Shown piece after piece: positions 1 through 9,984 of a stretch of DNA of 64,000 nt (positions are counted from its first letter, which is position 1; each line of letters begins with the position of its first letter). The position numbers and the translations under genes are program-made. Origin of the DNA: a virus; IMG/VR virus record IMGVR_UViG_3300044911_003339, positions 41,162 to 105,161 of that record. One strand, given 5' to 3'. Under the pieces are notes generated by a model that worked only from the letters and a program-made list of their open reading frames with translations, searched no databases and was not told the DNA's origin.

Positions 1-2463
1 AACGAGATCCACGGCGAGCGCGTCCAGGAGATCATCGAAGACCCGAAGGAGCGAGAGAATCTCGCGAAGCAGATCATCATCTCGAACGACGGCTTCATCC
101 TCGATGGGCACCATCGCTGGGCAGCGCTCACGACGATCGACCCGAAGGCGAAGATCAAGACGCTCCATGTGGACATGCCGATGCGCTCTCTGCTGAAGGA
201 GGCGCACGCGTTCGAGGGTGTGGAGTACCAGAAGAGCGAACAGGAGACGGACATGGGCGGCGACCTCATCGACAACCTCGAACTGCTCGCGAAGGGCGAC
301 ACGCTCGTCGGCTTCTACTCGCCCGGTGTCGCTCGCGGCGGCAAGTACTACCGCCGAGTCCCGACCGGGAATCCGAAGCACCCGTGGAGGTACTTCTACA
401 CGGAGGCGGAGTACAAGGACGCGATGAAGGACGCTTCGCACGTCGGCGGGACCGAGGCGAAGCGGGCGCGCGTGAAGAAGCGCGTCTTCGTGAGCGAGAA
501 GGAGGCGCGCGAGAAGTACGGCCTTCCTGGTACGACGAAGGAGCTTCACGCGCCGGACGGGAACTACCCGCCCGAGCGGAAGAAGCTCCACGAGGAGATC
601 ATCTCGCACTTCCTCGACGGCAAGGGGAAGCCCCCCGCAGGCAAGAAGCCCGTCGCGCTGCTCACCGTCGGAGGTCCGGCCGCGGGCAAGTCCACGCTGC
701 TGAAGCACCTCGGCGAGAACCTCGACGATTACGTGATGATCGCCGCCGACGACGTGAAGGAGAAGCTCCCCGAGTTCCAGCGCGCGCTCAACCTCGGGAA
801 TCGCAAGGTGACGCAGCCCGACGGCTCGGTCACGAGCGTGCCAGTCACGGCGAGCCACTCGGGCTGGATGGCGCACGACGAGAGCACGGACATCTCCGAC
901 GAACTGGAGAAGCGCGTCATCGCCTCGGGCAAGTCGGCCATCTTCGACGGCACGGGCAAGAACGTCCCGAAGATGCTCGCGAAGATCGCCGCGCTGAAGA
1001 AGGCCGGCTACCACGTGCGCGTGGTGATGCCGCACGTGCCGATGGGCGAAGCGATCAAGCGGCTGCACTCGCGCTCGGAGGACACGGGCCGCACGCTGCC
1101 CGTCGATGCGGCGATCGACATGCACCGGAAGATTCCGGGCAACTTCGAAGCCATCGCTCGCGCTGCCGACGACTTCTCGCTCTTCAAGTCGGGCAACCCG
1201 CCGAAGCCGATCTGGACGGGCGGCGCGGGTCAGGAGGACAAGATCCACGACCACGAGGAGATGTCGAAGTTCAACCTCGCGCGAGGACTGCACCAGGACA
1301 TCGGCGCAGAGGAGAAGGCGGGCGGAATCTACAAGAAGAGCGAGGACCCCGAAGCGCTCGACGCGACCGGCCCGAAGCAGCCGCACCACACCATGAACGA
1401 GTTCATGGAGATCCTCTCGCGCTGGAACGGCTCCATCGACAACCACGAGGACGGCCGGAGCAAGGTGCCGCACGACGGCGACATCGAGGACGGCCTCGCG
1501 GACGTGATTCCCGACGCGGAGGACGAGACCGTCAAGCACCTGAAGCGTCGTGCTCCGAAGGCCAAGAAGGCGAAGGGCGCTCGCTTCATGGAGCGAGGCG
1601 AGGTCGAGAAGAGCGGCGACCTCATCGACTCGCTGGAAGCTCTCGTGAAGGGCGGCGAGGCTGCGGGGCACAAGCTGGTGCACTCGGAGAATCCGCGTGC
1701 GCACGGAGGAGACGTGACGAAGAGCGACCGCTCGCGTCGCCTGGAGGAGAAGATCATGAGCGACGAGATGCAGAAGGGCCTCTACCAGTTCCAAGGTCTC
1801 GGCTCGGGCGAGGTCCCGGACCAGTACCTCTACGATTACCTCTGCGCGTTCGTCGAAGAGGCGTACGAGCACGAGCGGCAGGAGAAGGTGCACCAGAACA
1901 CGCTCGTGCCGCCGTCGAGCACGGGGGCGAGCATCGAGGACGTGTGGGCGACCGCCGTCTTCAACGAACTCGTCAGCATGATGGGCTCGAACGCGAACCT
2001 GAAGCGCGCGGCGGTGAAGTACAACGTCACGAAGGACGTGATCGCGCACATCCTCCGCAGCAAGGGCCTCGTGCGCCCCTTCTCCGACGCCGGCACGTGG
2101 ACGAGCGACTACGACTCGATGCGCGCGATGGACGGCGAGGGCGTCACGCGCCCGCTCGTGCTCTCCGAGTCGGCCCGCGCGCAGTACCGCGACATCGTGC
2201 CGGATCCGTTCGGGCACAACGTCGGAGTCGCGCTCGCGAAGGCCGAGCCCGCGCCGACCGCGCCGCTCTTCATCGACGATTCCCACGACCCGCACGGGAA
2301 TCTCGCGAAGGCCGAGCGTGCTCGCCTCGCACTCGTGGACTACCGGCAGAACGCCGAGTGGCGGCCGAACGTCTCGCCGACGTGTATGATCCACGGCAGC
2401 GCGGATCTCACGAAGTCGATGAATCTCTCGAACCCGCACGCTCGCTGCACCTGCCCGCGCTGA
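1..2463 (+). CDS. ParB-like nuclease + zeta-toxin-type kinase polyvalent protein (5' partial)
   Basis: The frame is open from base 1, so the N-terminus lies outside the window; starting at the ATG at 169 would cut off a ParB/Srx-like motif, DGHHRWAA, at bases 103-126. A zeta-toxin-like P-loop kinase follows: Walker A GGPAAGKST at 670-696, then a conserved DD and an IFDGTGKN strand near 937-966. Between the two lies a GGKYYRR...PWRYFY module (bases 340-400) that recurs in neighbouring proteins. The C-terminal third is unassigned and holds a second copy of a GDLIDxLExLxKG motif. Zeta enzymes phosphorylate UDP-amino sugars or nucleotides; whether this one is toxic is unknown. Its position before the portal suggests a packaged polyvalent protein. 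Domain calls are by motif only. Confidence 0.8.
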   Translation, partial: NEIHGERVQEIIEDPKERENLAKQIIISNDGFILDGHHRWAALTTIDPKAKIKTLHVDMPMRSLLKEAHAFEGVEYQKSEQETDMGGDLIDNLELLAKGDTLVGFYSPGVARGGKYYRRVPTGNPKHPWRYFYTEAEYKDAMKDASHVGGTEAKRARVKKRVFVSEKEAREKYGLPGTTKELHAPDGNYPPERKKLHEEIISHFLDGKGKPPAGKKPVALLTVGGPAAGKSTLLKHLGENLDDYVMIAADDVKEKLPEFQRALNLGNRKVTQPDGSVTSVPVTASHSGWMAHDESTDISDELEKRVIASGKSAIFDGTGKNVPKMLAKIAALKKAGYHVRVVMPHVPMGEAIKRLHSRSEDTGRTLPVDAAIDMHRKIPGNFEAIARAADDFSLFKSGNPPKPIWTGGAGQEDKIHDHEEMSKFNLARGLHQDIGAEEKAGGIYKKSEDPEALDATGPKQPHHTMNEFMEILSRWNGSIDNHEDGRSKVPHDGDIEDGLADVIPDAEDETVKHLKRRAPKAKKAKGARFMERGEVEKSGDLIDSLEALVKGGEAAGHKLVHSENPRAHGGDVTKSDRSRRLEEKIMSDEMQKGLYQFQGLGSGEVPDQYLYDYLCAFVEEAYEHERQEKVHQNTLVPPSSTGASIEDVWATAVFNELVSMMGSNANLKRAAVKYNVTKDVIAHILRSKGLVRPFSDAGTWTSDYDSMRAMDGEGVTRPLVLSESARAQYRDIVPDPFGHNVGVALAKAEPAPTAPLFIDDSHDPHGNLAKAERARLALVDYRQNAEWRPNVSPTCMIHGSADLTKSMNLSNPHARCTCPR

Positions 2464-2499
2464 ACGCGCAGGAGTCGCCCCGAGGCGTAGAGGAGACGC

Positions 2500-4299
2500 A
2501 TGGGCCTGTTCGACAAGTTCAAGGATGGATTCGAAGCGCTCGCGAAGGCGCTCGGCGAATCCGAGGAAGACGGCGAGGACATCCCCTTCGACAAGATGCG
2601 GGATGCCCTCGTGCGTTCAGGTCTCGCGGAACCGACGGAGGAGAAGCCGCGCGCGCTCTTCCACGATCCCTACGCGGTCACGGACTGGGGAGGCTGGCGA
2701 GAGCGACCGTCGTCGATGACGTACGAGACGCTTCGCATGATGAGCGTGAAGAACACGGTCATCGCCTCCATCATCCAGATCCGGTGTAATCAGGTCGCGC
2801 AGTTCGGTCGGCCTCAGCAGGGCCCGTACGACAAGGGCTACCGGATCATCCCGCGCGACAGGCGGGACAAGAAGAAGGTGCTCACGCCCGCGGAGAAGAA
2901 GCAGGCCGCGGAGATCGAGCGGATGCTGGAGACGACGGGCTTCCTCCTGCCCGGCGAGAAGCCCGCGGATCGCGACAGCTTCCGCACCTTCTTGCGGAAG
3001 GCCACGCGCGACATCCTCACCTACGACCAGTGGGCGTTCGAGAAGATTCGCGACCGCAAGGGTCGCGTCTCGCGCTTCATCGCGCTCCCCTCAGAGAGCA
3101 TCCGGCCGGCGAGCGCGGACATCGAGCACATGGACGTGAAGTCCCTGCGCGAGCGCGTCTCGCACGTCCAGGTCTACGAGGACACGCCGATCGCCGAGTT
3201 CAGCCCCGAGGACATCGCGTGGTGCGTGATGAATCCTCGCTCCGACCTGCGCGCGAACGGCTTCGGCTTCTCGTACATCGAGATGCTCGTCTCGCTCGTG
3301 ACCGCGTGGCTCTACGGGTTCGAGTACAACCAGCGATTCTTCATGCAGGGCAGCGCCATCAAGGGCATCCTGAACGTGAAGGGCGCGATTCCCGATCGTC
3401 AGCTTCGTGCGTTCCGACGCATGTGGTATTCGATGGTCTCGGGCGTGAGCAACGCGTGGAAGACGCCGATCCTCAACAGCGAGGATCTCCAGTGGGTCCC
3501 GCTCCACGTGAACAACCGCGAGATGGAGTACGGGCAGTGGATGGACTGGCTCACGAAGCTCACGTGCGCCGTGTTCGGAATCGATCCCGTCGAGATCAAC
3601 TTCATCTTCGGCAACAGCGGGCAGTCGTCGTCGCTGAACCAGTCGCGCCCGAACGCGGCGGAGGTCCAGGAGTCGAAGGACAAGGGCCTCGTGCCTCTCA
3701 TGGACCACATCGCCGACAACCTGAACATGCACATCATCTGGGAACTCGCACCAGATTTCGAGTTCGCCTTCACGGGCTTCGACGCGCAGGCCGAGGAGAA
3801 GGAGCAGGAGGGTCGCATCAAGGCGGTCACGAACTACAAGATGATCGACGAGGTGCGCGCGCTCTACGAAGACGATCCGCTGCCGAACGGCATGGGCCAA
3901 CTGATTCTGAATCCGACCTACATGCAGTGGGCGATGCAGAAGGAGCAGGCCGCGATGGGCGGACCTCCCGGTGGAGGTGAGGGCGACATGGGCATGGGCG
4001 ATCCCGACGCGCTGCCCTCCACAGCACCGGGCAACGACGAGGAAGACCTCGCAGGGCCTCCCCAGAAGGGCCCGCCCAAGCCCGGCCAGCCCCCGAAGGG
4101 TCCGCAGGGCCCGCAACCCCCGAAGGGCGCGCAGAAGCCCCCAGGGAAGCCCTTCGGCTCCCCCGGTGAGGAAGCGCTCCAGGCGTCAGCCTTCGTCGAG
4201 CGCACGGCGCGTGGCATCCTCCGCAAGTCCCGCGTACACACGCGCACCGAAGGCGGGCGGGAAATCATCGACATCGAACTGCCGGAGGATCCGACATGA
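2500..4299 (+). CDS. Portal protein
   Basis: This 599-residue protein has the build of a phage portal, the dodecameric ring at the head vertex through which DNA is packed and ejected. The core (about residues 50-460) has the alternating helical and beta pattern of portals, including conserved-looking WLYGFEYNQRFF and EINFIFGNSGQSSS stretches. The C-terminal 130 residues are a Gly/Pro/Lys-rich low-complexity arm ending in a short folded tail. An SD (GTAGAGGAG) precedes the ATG. Its stop overlaps the next start (ATGA). No terminase gene is adjacent; it probably lies upstream of the window. Length and neighbours (MuF protein, prohead protease, capsid) agree with the call. Confidence 0.88.
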   Translation: MGLFDKFKDGFEALAKALGESEEDGEDIPFDKMRDALVRSGLAEPTEEKPRALFHDPYAVTDWGGWRERPSSMTYETLRMMSVKNTVIASIIQIRCNQVAQFGRPQQGPYDKGYRIIPRDRRDKKKVLTPAEKKQAAEIERMLETTGFLLPGEKPADRDSFRTFLRKATRDILTYDQWAFEKIRDRKGRVSRFIALPSESIRPASADIEHMDVKSLRERVSHVQVYEDTPIAEFSPEDIAWCVMNPRSDLRANGFGFSYIEMLVSLVTAWLYGFEYNQRFFMQGSAIKGILNVKGAIPDRQLRAFRRMWYSMVSGVSNAWKTPILNSEDLQWVPLHVNNREMEYGQWMDWLTKLTCAVFGIDPVEINFIFGNSGQSSSLNQSRPNAAEVQESKDKGLVPLMDHIADNLNMHIIWELAPDFEFAFTGFDAQAEEKEQEGRIKAVTNYKMIDEVRALYEDDPLPNGMGQLILNPTYMQWAMQKEQAAMGGPPGGGEGDMGMGDPDALPSTAPGNDEEDLAGPPQKGPPKPGQPPKGPQGPQPPKGAQKPPGKPFGSPGEEALQASAFVERTARGILRKSRVHTRTEGGREIIDIELPEDPT

Positions 4300-5060
4300 G
4301 CGTCCGCACCTTCCTCGACATGAGCTTCCAGATCGGACTGGAGAACAGTCTCGACGATTCGCTGTTCGAGCGCACGAACTCGCAGCTTCTCGACACGCTT
4401 GACCACGCAACCGGAGGTGTCGTGTCGCTCGCGGCGCTTCAGACGAACGTCACGCTGCCCTTCGGCGACGTGACCGAGGCGCGAATCCTCTACATCGAGG
4501 CCGAGGACGGCGACGTGCGCTTCACGCTCGGCGGCGGGCTCGCGACCTCGGGGCGTATCGACGCCGTGGGCGCGGCCTACCCGACGGGCTTCGTCGGCGC
4601 AGAGACGCTCGACTTCGAAGTGGACGCCACGGCGATCGCCGTGACCTTCACGTCGGGAGACCAGACGATCACGCAGGTCATCAACCGTATCAACGCGGCG
4701 TGCGCGCTCGCGGGATTCGCCACGCCGATCGCGAAGGTGAGCGCGGGGCAGCTTCGCCTCGAAAGCCCGACGACGGGCACGTCTTCGTCGATCGAGATCA
4801 TCGGAGGCACAGGCCGCGCGACGCTCGGCCTCCCCGCTCCCTCCACCATCAACTCAGGTGCGAACTCGACGCCCGGCACGAGCCCCGTGGAGCTTCGTCG
4901 TCCCGCGGACCCCGCGGGCGCGAGCGCCGCGGCAGGCGTGAAGGCGATCTTCTTCGGCACCGTGAAGACGAGCAGCATCGTCATGGAGAATCTCTCCGAC
5001 AACGTGACGAAGGTGCGCTGGGCGATCGCGGGAGACCTCACGACCGACGACGCGTGCTGA
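4296..5060 (+). CDS. Putative virion structural protein
   Basis: A 254-residue protein translationally coupled to the portal through an ATGA overlap. It has no recognised enzyme motif. It is rich in Thr, Ala, Gly and beta-branched residues. A central section (about residues 105-185, with ITQVINRINAAC and SIEIIGGTGRATLGL) resembles the small beta domains found in flagellar hook-associated and phage tail proteins. No signal peptide or membrane segment is visible. Position between portal and MuF genes suggests a head-vertex or neck component; the function is an inference from context. Confidence 0.7.
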   Translation: MSVRTFLDMSFQIGLENSLDDSLFERTNSQLLDTLDHATGGVVSLAALQTNVTLPFGDVTEARILYIEAEDGDVRFTLGGGLATSGRIDAVGAAYPTGFVGAETLDFEVDATAIAVTFTSGDQTITQVINRINAACALAGFATPIAKVSAGQLRLESPTTGTSSSIEIIGGTGRATLGLPAPSTINSGANSTPGTSPVELRRPADPAGASAAAGVKAIFFGTVKTSSIVMENLSDNVTKVRWAIAGDLTTDDAC

Positions 5061-5070
5061 CGGAGGTCCC

Positions 5071-6885
5071 GTGGCTCGCGTACGCATCGAAGCCCCCGAG
5101 GGACTGGACCGACTGACGCTCGCGCAGATCGTCGTCGGTCCTCACCTGCTTCTGAAGTCCCAGCACGTCCGGCATGCCGGCGAGCGGACGTTCTCGCGCT
5201 ACGTCGCGCTCCAGGAGTTGAACGAGCACGTCGTGAAGTCGTTCGAGGAGACGCTGAAGCAAGCGCTGAAGCGCGCGGACGATTACATGCAGCGCACGGT
5301 GCTGCTCGCCGACGTGGGGCTGCGGAAGGCGGACGAGCACCTCCCCGCGTTCCCTCCGCTCTTCACGCCCGAGCAGATGGAGGCGGTGCGCCGCATCCTC
5401 ACCGATCACGTGCACGGCTTCATCGCGACGACCGTGGATCCGAATCTTCTCTCGCAGCACGAGGTCGCGCGCCTGATCGCCGAGGGAGTGATTCCCGCGT
5501 CGATGAGCTACGTGTTCCAGGCCGAGCCGGGGCAGGAGGCTCCTCTCGCCGAGGACTGGATCGGAGCGGCCTACACCTACGGCGCGATGCTCGGCTCGAT
5601 GCGAGAGGGCGATGACGCCGCCTACGTGAAGTCGCTGTCGTGGCCGACGTTCGCCAAGAAGCAGAAGGCACAGCCGCTCGTGCTGACCCCGCACGAGCAG
5701 GCCGCGCTCGACGTGGCGAAGCACAGCGCGGGCATCCACTGCCGCGGGCTCGGGAACGAAGTCGCCGACGACTTCTCGACGATCGCCATCGACACGGACC
5801 GCGCGCTGCGGAAGCGATTCGAGCACGAGATCCAGACCTCGACCGAGGCGAACATCGCGCGCCGCGACGCGTGGCGGAAGCTCGCGAGCGACCTCGGGCA
5901 CAAGACCGGGGACTGGGCGCGAGGCTTCGGGCGCATCGCCGCGACCGAGAAGCAGCGCGCGTTCCAGGAGGGATTCTCCACGACGCTGAAGAAGCGCGAG
6001 AAGAAGCGCCCCGAGGACGTGCGCGTCGCCAAGCTCCCGGCACCCGACGCGTGCCCCGACTGCGTGCGCCTGCACCTCACCGCAGGTCCCGGTTCCAAGC
6101 CGCGCATCTTCTCGCTCGCAGACCTGGAGGCCAACGGCTCGAACATCGGCGTGAAGCGCGCCTCGTGGAAGGCCGTCGTCGGGCCGGTGCATCCGTGGTG
6201 CGGGTGCGAACTCGTGCACGTGCCCGACGGCTGGGATTTCGACGACGAGAACAAGCTCATGCCCACGAAGCTCGAACGCAGCGCACGCCTGGAGGCGGAC
6301 CTGCGGAAGAGCGCGGACAAGCAGCGACACCTGACCTACAGGGAATCGGTTCCCGAGAAGGGCATCGTCGTTCGCGTCGGCGACCCGCTCACGCGAGCGG
6401 AGATCGACAAGGTGATCGCGCGCACGCCCGAAGTGCTGTTCGACCACAAGGTCGGCGTCACGCTCATCACGACCGATCTGCCGACGGTGCAGAACGTGCT
6501 CGACCCGCACGATCTCGCCTACTGGACGGGCAACGAGATTCGCCTCTCGCAGACTCTCGCGCCCGAGCGCGTGAACCTCGTGCTCATGCACGAGTTCGGT
6601 CACGCGCTGAACGTGTTCCTCTACCAGAAGTTCGACGAGAACACGGACCGCGTGCGCGCGTGGCACGACGCCCTGTTCGCCATCGCGAAGGTCGAGGGCT
6701 TCGTCTCCGATTACGCGACCCGCGAGCCGATCGAGAACGCAGCCGAGGTGACCCGGCTCTACCTCTACGACCGGCCGAAGCTCATGCGGGAGTTCCCGCG
6801 GCAGTTCGCCTTCTGCCAGAAGGACTACCGCGACATCCTCCCGCCCTGGAAGTGGAGGAACGATGGCGATTCTAAAGATCGCTGA
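5071..6885 (+). CDS. MuF-type minor head protein fused to a zincin metallopeptidase
   Basis: The start is a GTG preceded by GGAGG at 5062-5066. Residues about 200-410 match the Mu gpF/SPP1 gp7 pattern: CPDC near residue 326, a Gly-Asn turn, then VGPVHPWCGC near 370. MuF proteins are minor head proteins carried near the portal and are often fused to effector domains. Here the C-terminal part holds HEFGHALNVF near residue 506, the HExxH signature of a zincin-type metallopeptidase, with further Glu residues downstream that could be the third ligand. The N-terminal 200 residues are helical. The gene overlaps the next one by 23 bases. Substrate unknown; a packaged peptidase acting after injection is one possibility. 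Confidence 0.8.
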   Translation: MARVRIEAPEGLDRLTLAQIVVGPHLLLKSQHVRHAGERTFSRYVALQELNEHVVKSFEETLKQALKRADDYMQRTVLLADVGLRKADEHLPAFPPLFTPEQMEAVRRILTDHVHGFIATTVDPNLLSQHEVARLIAEGVIPASMSYVFQAEPGQEAPLAEDWIGAAYTYGAMLGSMREGDDAAYVKSLSWPTFAKKQKAQPLVLTPHEQAALDVAKHSAGIHCRGLGNEVADDFSTIAIDTDRALRKRFEHEIQTSTEANIARRDAWRKLASDLGHKTGDWARGFGRIAATEKQRAFQEGFSTTLKKREKKRPEDVRVAKLPAPDACPDCVRLHLTAGPGSKPRIFSLADLEANGSNIGVKRASWKAVVGPVHPWCGCELVHVPDGWDFDDENKLMPTKLERSARLEADLRKSADKQRHLTYRESVPEKGIVVRVGDPLTRAEIDKVIARTPEVLFDHKVGVTLITTDLPTVQNVLDPHDLAYWTGNEIRLSQTLAPERVNLVLMHEFGHALNVFLYQKFDENTDRVRAWHDALFAIAKVEGFVSDYATREPIENAAEVTRLYLYDRPKLMREFPRQFAFCQKDYRDILPPWKWRNDGDSKDR

Positions 6886-9800
6886 TCTCGTGAAGAGCGG
6901 AGGTCCGTACATCGGGCCGAAGGGCGGTGTGTGGGCCGACCCGCAGCACACGGTGCCGTGGAAATCGGATCATGAGGACACCACCTCTCACTTGTTCCAC
7001 TCCACGCCCGCGTACGCGATGAGCCGGATCAAGCGGGAAGGTCTTGCTCCGCGCAAGGGCGCAGGTCTCTTCCAGCACGGCGGCTACGATCTGCACTCGC
7101 AAGGCAAGGTGTTCCTCTCGAACAACCTCTACGCGGCGAAGCAGTGGCACAGCAAGGTCGAGGCTCAACTCGAACACCACCACGATAATCCGAAGCACCA
7201 CGTTGCAGTCATGCTTCGTGTGAAGCCTCGGGAGACGCATCTCGACGATGTTGGAGACCGCGATGTGAGCGGCTCTCGCTTCGTGCGCGACGTTGTGCCT
7301 GCAACCGACATCGAGTTCTTCCACGAAGGTACGAAGCGCTGGAAGCCGGTGAAGGATTACAAGCACGGCACGCACGGTATCCCGGACGACCACTACGAAG
7401 CTCACGCGCCGCGCGACGAAGAGGCAGACGCCGCCGAGAAGGCCGCAGCGAAAGAGGCACGACGCGCGAAGCGCGAAGCCGAGGAGCAGGCGACTCGCGC
7501 GCGGCTCGCGGCGCTCCAGGAGGAGCGCGCGAAGCGCGAGGCTGCGGAAGCGCAGGTTCACTTCAGGGATTCTGACGAAGGCAAGGCAATCCTCACGCGC
7601 TGGAAGGGCCTCTCCCCCGAAGAGCGTCAGGCGAAGGCGAAGCGCATCCTCGACGCGCCCCGCCCTTTCCCCGGCGCTCCCTCGATGCTGTCGCTCGGGC
7701 AGCGAGGCGAGGTGTGGCGCGAAGCTCTCGGAGTCGATGAGAAAGGGAATCTCGTGAAGTCGCGATTCATCATCAAGGCAGGCCCCTCAGGTGGGGGTTG
7801 GATGCCGATCCCCGGAGGCCACCACGGAGGGCTTCGGCGACGACACGGCGCGGGCTGGGAGTACTGGTACCCGAACGGAGCCCCGCACTTCGTGCTCCGC
7901 GAGCAGAAGCACCCCGAGGAGCAGCACGGGCACGAGCAGATCGACCCGGAGCCCTCGCACTGGGCCCTCGTCACGCCCGGCCCCGGCCTGCCCCCGGTCG
8001 GGTGGACCGCGGGCGGCGTGAACCCGCACGACACGAAGACCCCCGTGAAGGAGGCCGGTGTCTCGGGGAAGCTCTACCGCATCAAGAATCCGCACATCCG
8101 AGAAGGCTGGGCGCTGCTCACCGACGTGCGCTCGGGCGAGGACCACATGGTCCAGCACGACCGCGTGATGCCCGTTCGGTGGCTTTCGCCCGAAGAGAGG
8201 GCTCTCCAGGGCTCTACAGAGCCTCAGGAGCCGTTTTCGACCTGGAAGCCAGGGGTGGGTCCCTCCAAGCGCCCGAGCGGCGGAGGGGCGTCTGAGGGCA
8301 AGCGGATGCCCTCCTTCCCCGACTCCCGAGCGCTGCCCGGAACCGAGACGCACAAGCTGGAGAACGGCGCGTACGTCTGGCGCAAGGTCACGCGGTACGA
8401 AGCCGACGAGGACGGCACCACTCGCAAGGTCGAGCGGCTCGCGCCTGGAATCCCCGACTCCGACAAGATCGCGCTCATCGCAGAGTACGAGGGCCTCGTC
8501 GCCAAGACGGCGAAGCGCGTGCGCAGCGCGTTCGGGCTCAGCGCCCGCCTCTCCACCGGCCCCGGTCAGCGCACGGTGGACGACACGCTCGTCGAGCTTC
8601 GGCAGGCCGGCGTGGAGGGTCTGCTCCACGCCATCGACAGCTATCGCCCCGTGGGCCCGTTTGCAGCGCACGCCCAGCAGTACGTTCGCGATTACGCGCG
8701 TCTCCACGCCGCACGGGAGTTCGCGGGAGGCATCGCGATCCCGCGGCGGCATGCGCGCCTGCTCTCGTCCTACATCGCGGCCCGCGCAGAGGCCGCGCGC
8801 GTGAGCGGAAGCCACGACCCGAGCCCCGAGGTGGTCGCGGAGTTCTGGAAGCCGAAGAAGCGGGACCTGCACTCGGGCCTCTCGCCCGAGGAAGGCGGAG
8901 GAACGATTCCTCTCGCTGGCTACACGCTGAAGCGCAAGACGACCTCGACCGATCCCGAGACGGGCAAGAAGAAGACGACCGTCGAGGGCGAGGACGTGGT
9001 GCAGCAGCCCGGCCGCCTGGAGTGGGCGCAGCAGTTCCACGCGTTCCTCGTCGGGCAGGGAGGCATGGCGGACATCGACGAGCAGGCCGCGCTGTTCCCC
9101 GGCCTCGGCGTCGGCACGGGGCTCGGCGCGGACGAGCGCATCGCCGTGCGCGAGGCGATGATGCGCGCGCTCCCTCCCGACGGGACGATCGTCACGGTCC
9201 AGGCGGGCCCGCAGGCCCAGTTCCGCGGCGAGACCTGGAAGGCGATCGACCTCGCCCTCGGGCTCTCGTCGGGCGATCCGCTGCCTCTCGACGAAGTGGT
9301 CCGTCGCGTGCCCGTCGAGGGATCGCGCGGAGGTGAGTGGAAGCGTCTCGGAAGCTCGCGAGCGCGCGCCGCGATCGAGGCGCTCATCCGCGACGGCCTG
9401 AACACGGTCGCGCGTCACCTGCGAGGCGACGAGGACCGAGCAGCGTCGCTCGCGCAGGCCCTCGTGACGAAGCTCGTGCCGACCGAGGCTCCGAAGGAGC
9501 GGCTCCCCACGATGCGAGAGCGAATCCGCGCTGCGATGGCCCGCATCACCCCGGCCGAGGTGCAGCGCTGGCGCGAGGAGACGCGAGCGCGCTACCCCGA
9601 GCGGCCCGACATCGGCCGACGGATGTCTCGTGTCACCGATTCCGAAGCGAAGCGCCGCATCGTCGAGGAGCGCATCGCCGCAGCCCCGCTCACGCCCGAG
9701 ATGCACGAGGCGATGCTCCGCACGATGACGGCGATTCGCCAGGGCGTCTCGGCCTCGGGCCAGAACGTCTTCGGCGTCGTGGACCCGAAGGGGTCGAAGA

Positions 9801-9976
9801 AGAGCCTGCGCGTGCACTCGCTCTCCAAGGCCGGCGACCACGGCGCGTCCGATTCGGCTATGGTCGGGGAGTGGCTCCGGTTCCCGGAGCTTTCGCGACT
9901 TCGCTGGGCGAGCGAAGATCCGCTCGTGCACGCTCCGACGATCGCTCGCGCACGGTTCGATTCCATCATCGGGTGA
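6863..9976 (+). CDS. Giant polyvalent protein: ADP-ribosyltransferase-like + sigma-70-like regions
   Basis: This 1037-residue protein starts at an ATG after GGAGG, inside the end of the MuF gene. Residues 10-30 hold a SGGPYIGPKGG...ADPQHTVPW module. Residues about 38-115 look like an ART/KptA-like fold: LFHSTP, then IKREGL, then GKVFLSNN and AAKQW. A charged coiled coil covers about 185-235, and a GGHHGG...GWEYWY module lies near 315. Residues about 530-660 read as sigma-70 region 2 and the start of region 3: LVAKTAKRV, then a VDD...LRQAGVEGLLHAID segment and YRPVGPFAAHAQQYVRDYARLHAARE. The last 350 residues are unassigned. Likely virion-packaged; both catalytic and promoter roles are inferred. 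Confidence 0.75.
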   Translation: MAILKIADLVKSGGPYIGPKGGVWADPQHTVPWKSDHEDTTSHLFHSTPAYAMSRIKREGLAPRKGAGLFQHGGYDLHSQGKVFLSNNLYAAKQWHSKVEAQLEHHHDNPKHHVAVMLRVKPRETHLDDVGDRDVSGSRFVRDVVPATDIEFFHEGTKRWKPVKDYKHGTHGIPDDHYEAHAPRDEEADAAEKAAAKEARRAKREAEEQATRARLAALQEERAKREAAEAQVHFRDSDEGKAILTRWKGLSPEERQAKAKRILDAPRPFPGAPSMLSLGQRGEVWREALGVDEKGNLVKSRFIIKAGPSGGGWMPIPGGHHGGLRRRHGAGWEYWYPNGAPHFVLREQKHPEEQHGHEQIDPEPSHWALVTPGPGLPPVGWTAGGVNPHDTKTPVKEAGVSGKLYRIKNPHIREGWALLTDVRSGEDHMVQHDRVMPVRWLSPEERALQGSTEPQEPFSTWKPGVGPSKRPSGGGASEGKRMPSFPDSRALPGTETHKLENGAYVWRKVTRYEADEDGTTRKVERLAPGIPDSDKIALIAEYEGLVAKTAKRVRSAFGLSARLSTGPGQRTVDDTLVELRQAGVEGLLHAIDSYRPVGPFAAHAQQYVRDYARLHAAREFAGGIAIPRRHARLLSSYIAARAEAARVSGSHDPSPEVVAEFWKPKKRDLHSGLSPEEGGGTIPLAGYTLKRKTTSTDPETGKKKTTVEGEDVVQQPGRLEWAQQFHAFLVGQGGMADIDEQAALFPGLGVGTGLGADERIAVREAMMRALPPDGTIVTVQAGPQAQFRGETWKAIDLALGLSSGDPLPLDEVVRRVPVEGSRGGEWKRLGSSRARAAIEALIRDGLNTVARHLRGDEDRAASLAQALVTKLVPTEAPKERLPTMRERIRAAMARITPAEVQRWREETRARYPERPDIGRRMSRVTDSEAKRRIVEERIAAAPLTPEMHEAMLRTMTAIRQGVSASGQNVFGVVDPKGSKKSLRVHSLSKAGDHGASDSAMVGEWLRFPELSRLRWASEDPLVHAPTIARARFDSIIG

Positions 9977-9984
9977 GGTTCTCC

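Noticed and set aside
384-2789. 801-codon + frame overlapping ParB-zeta and portal genes
   Set aside because: Arg/Ala/Gly-rich shadow frame spanning two real genes; no motif, and the real frames have recognisable domains.
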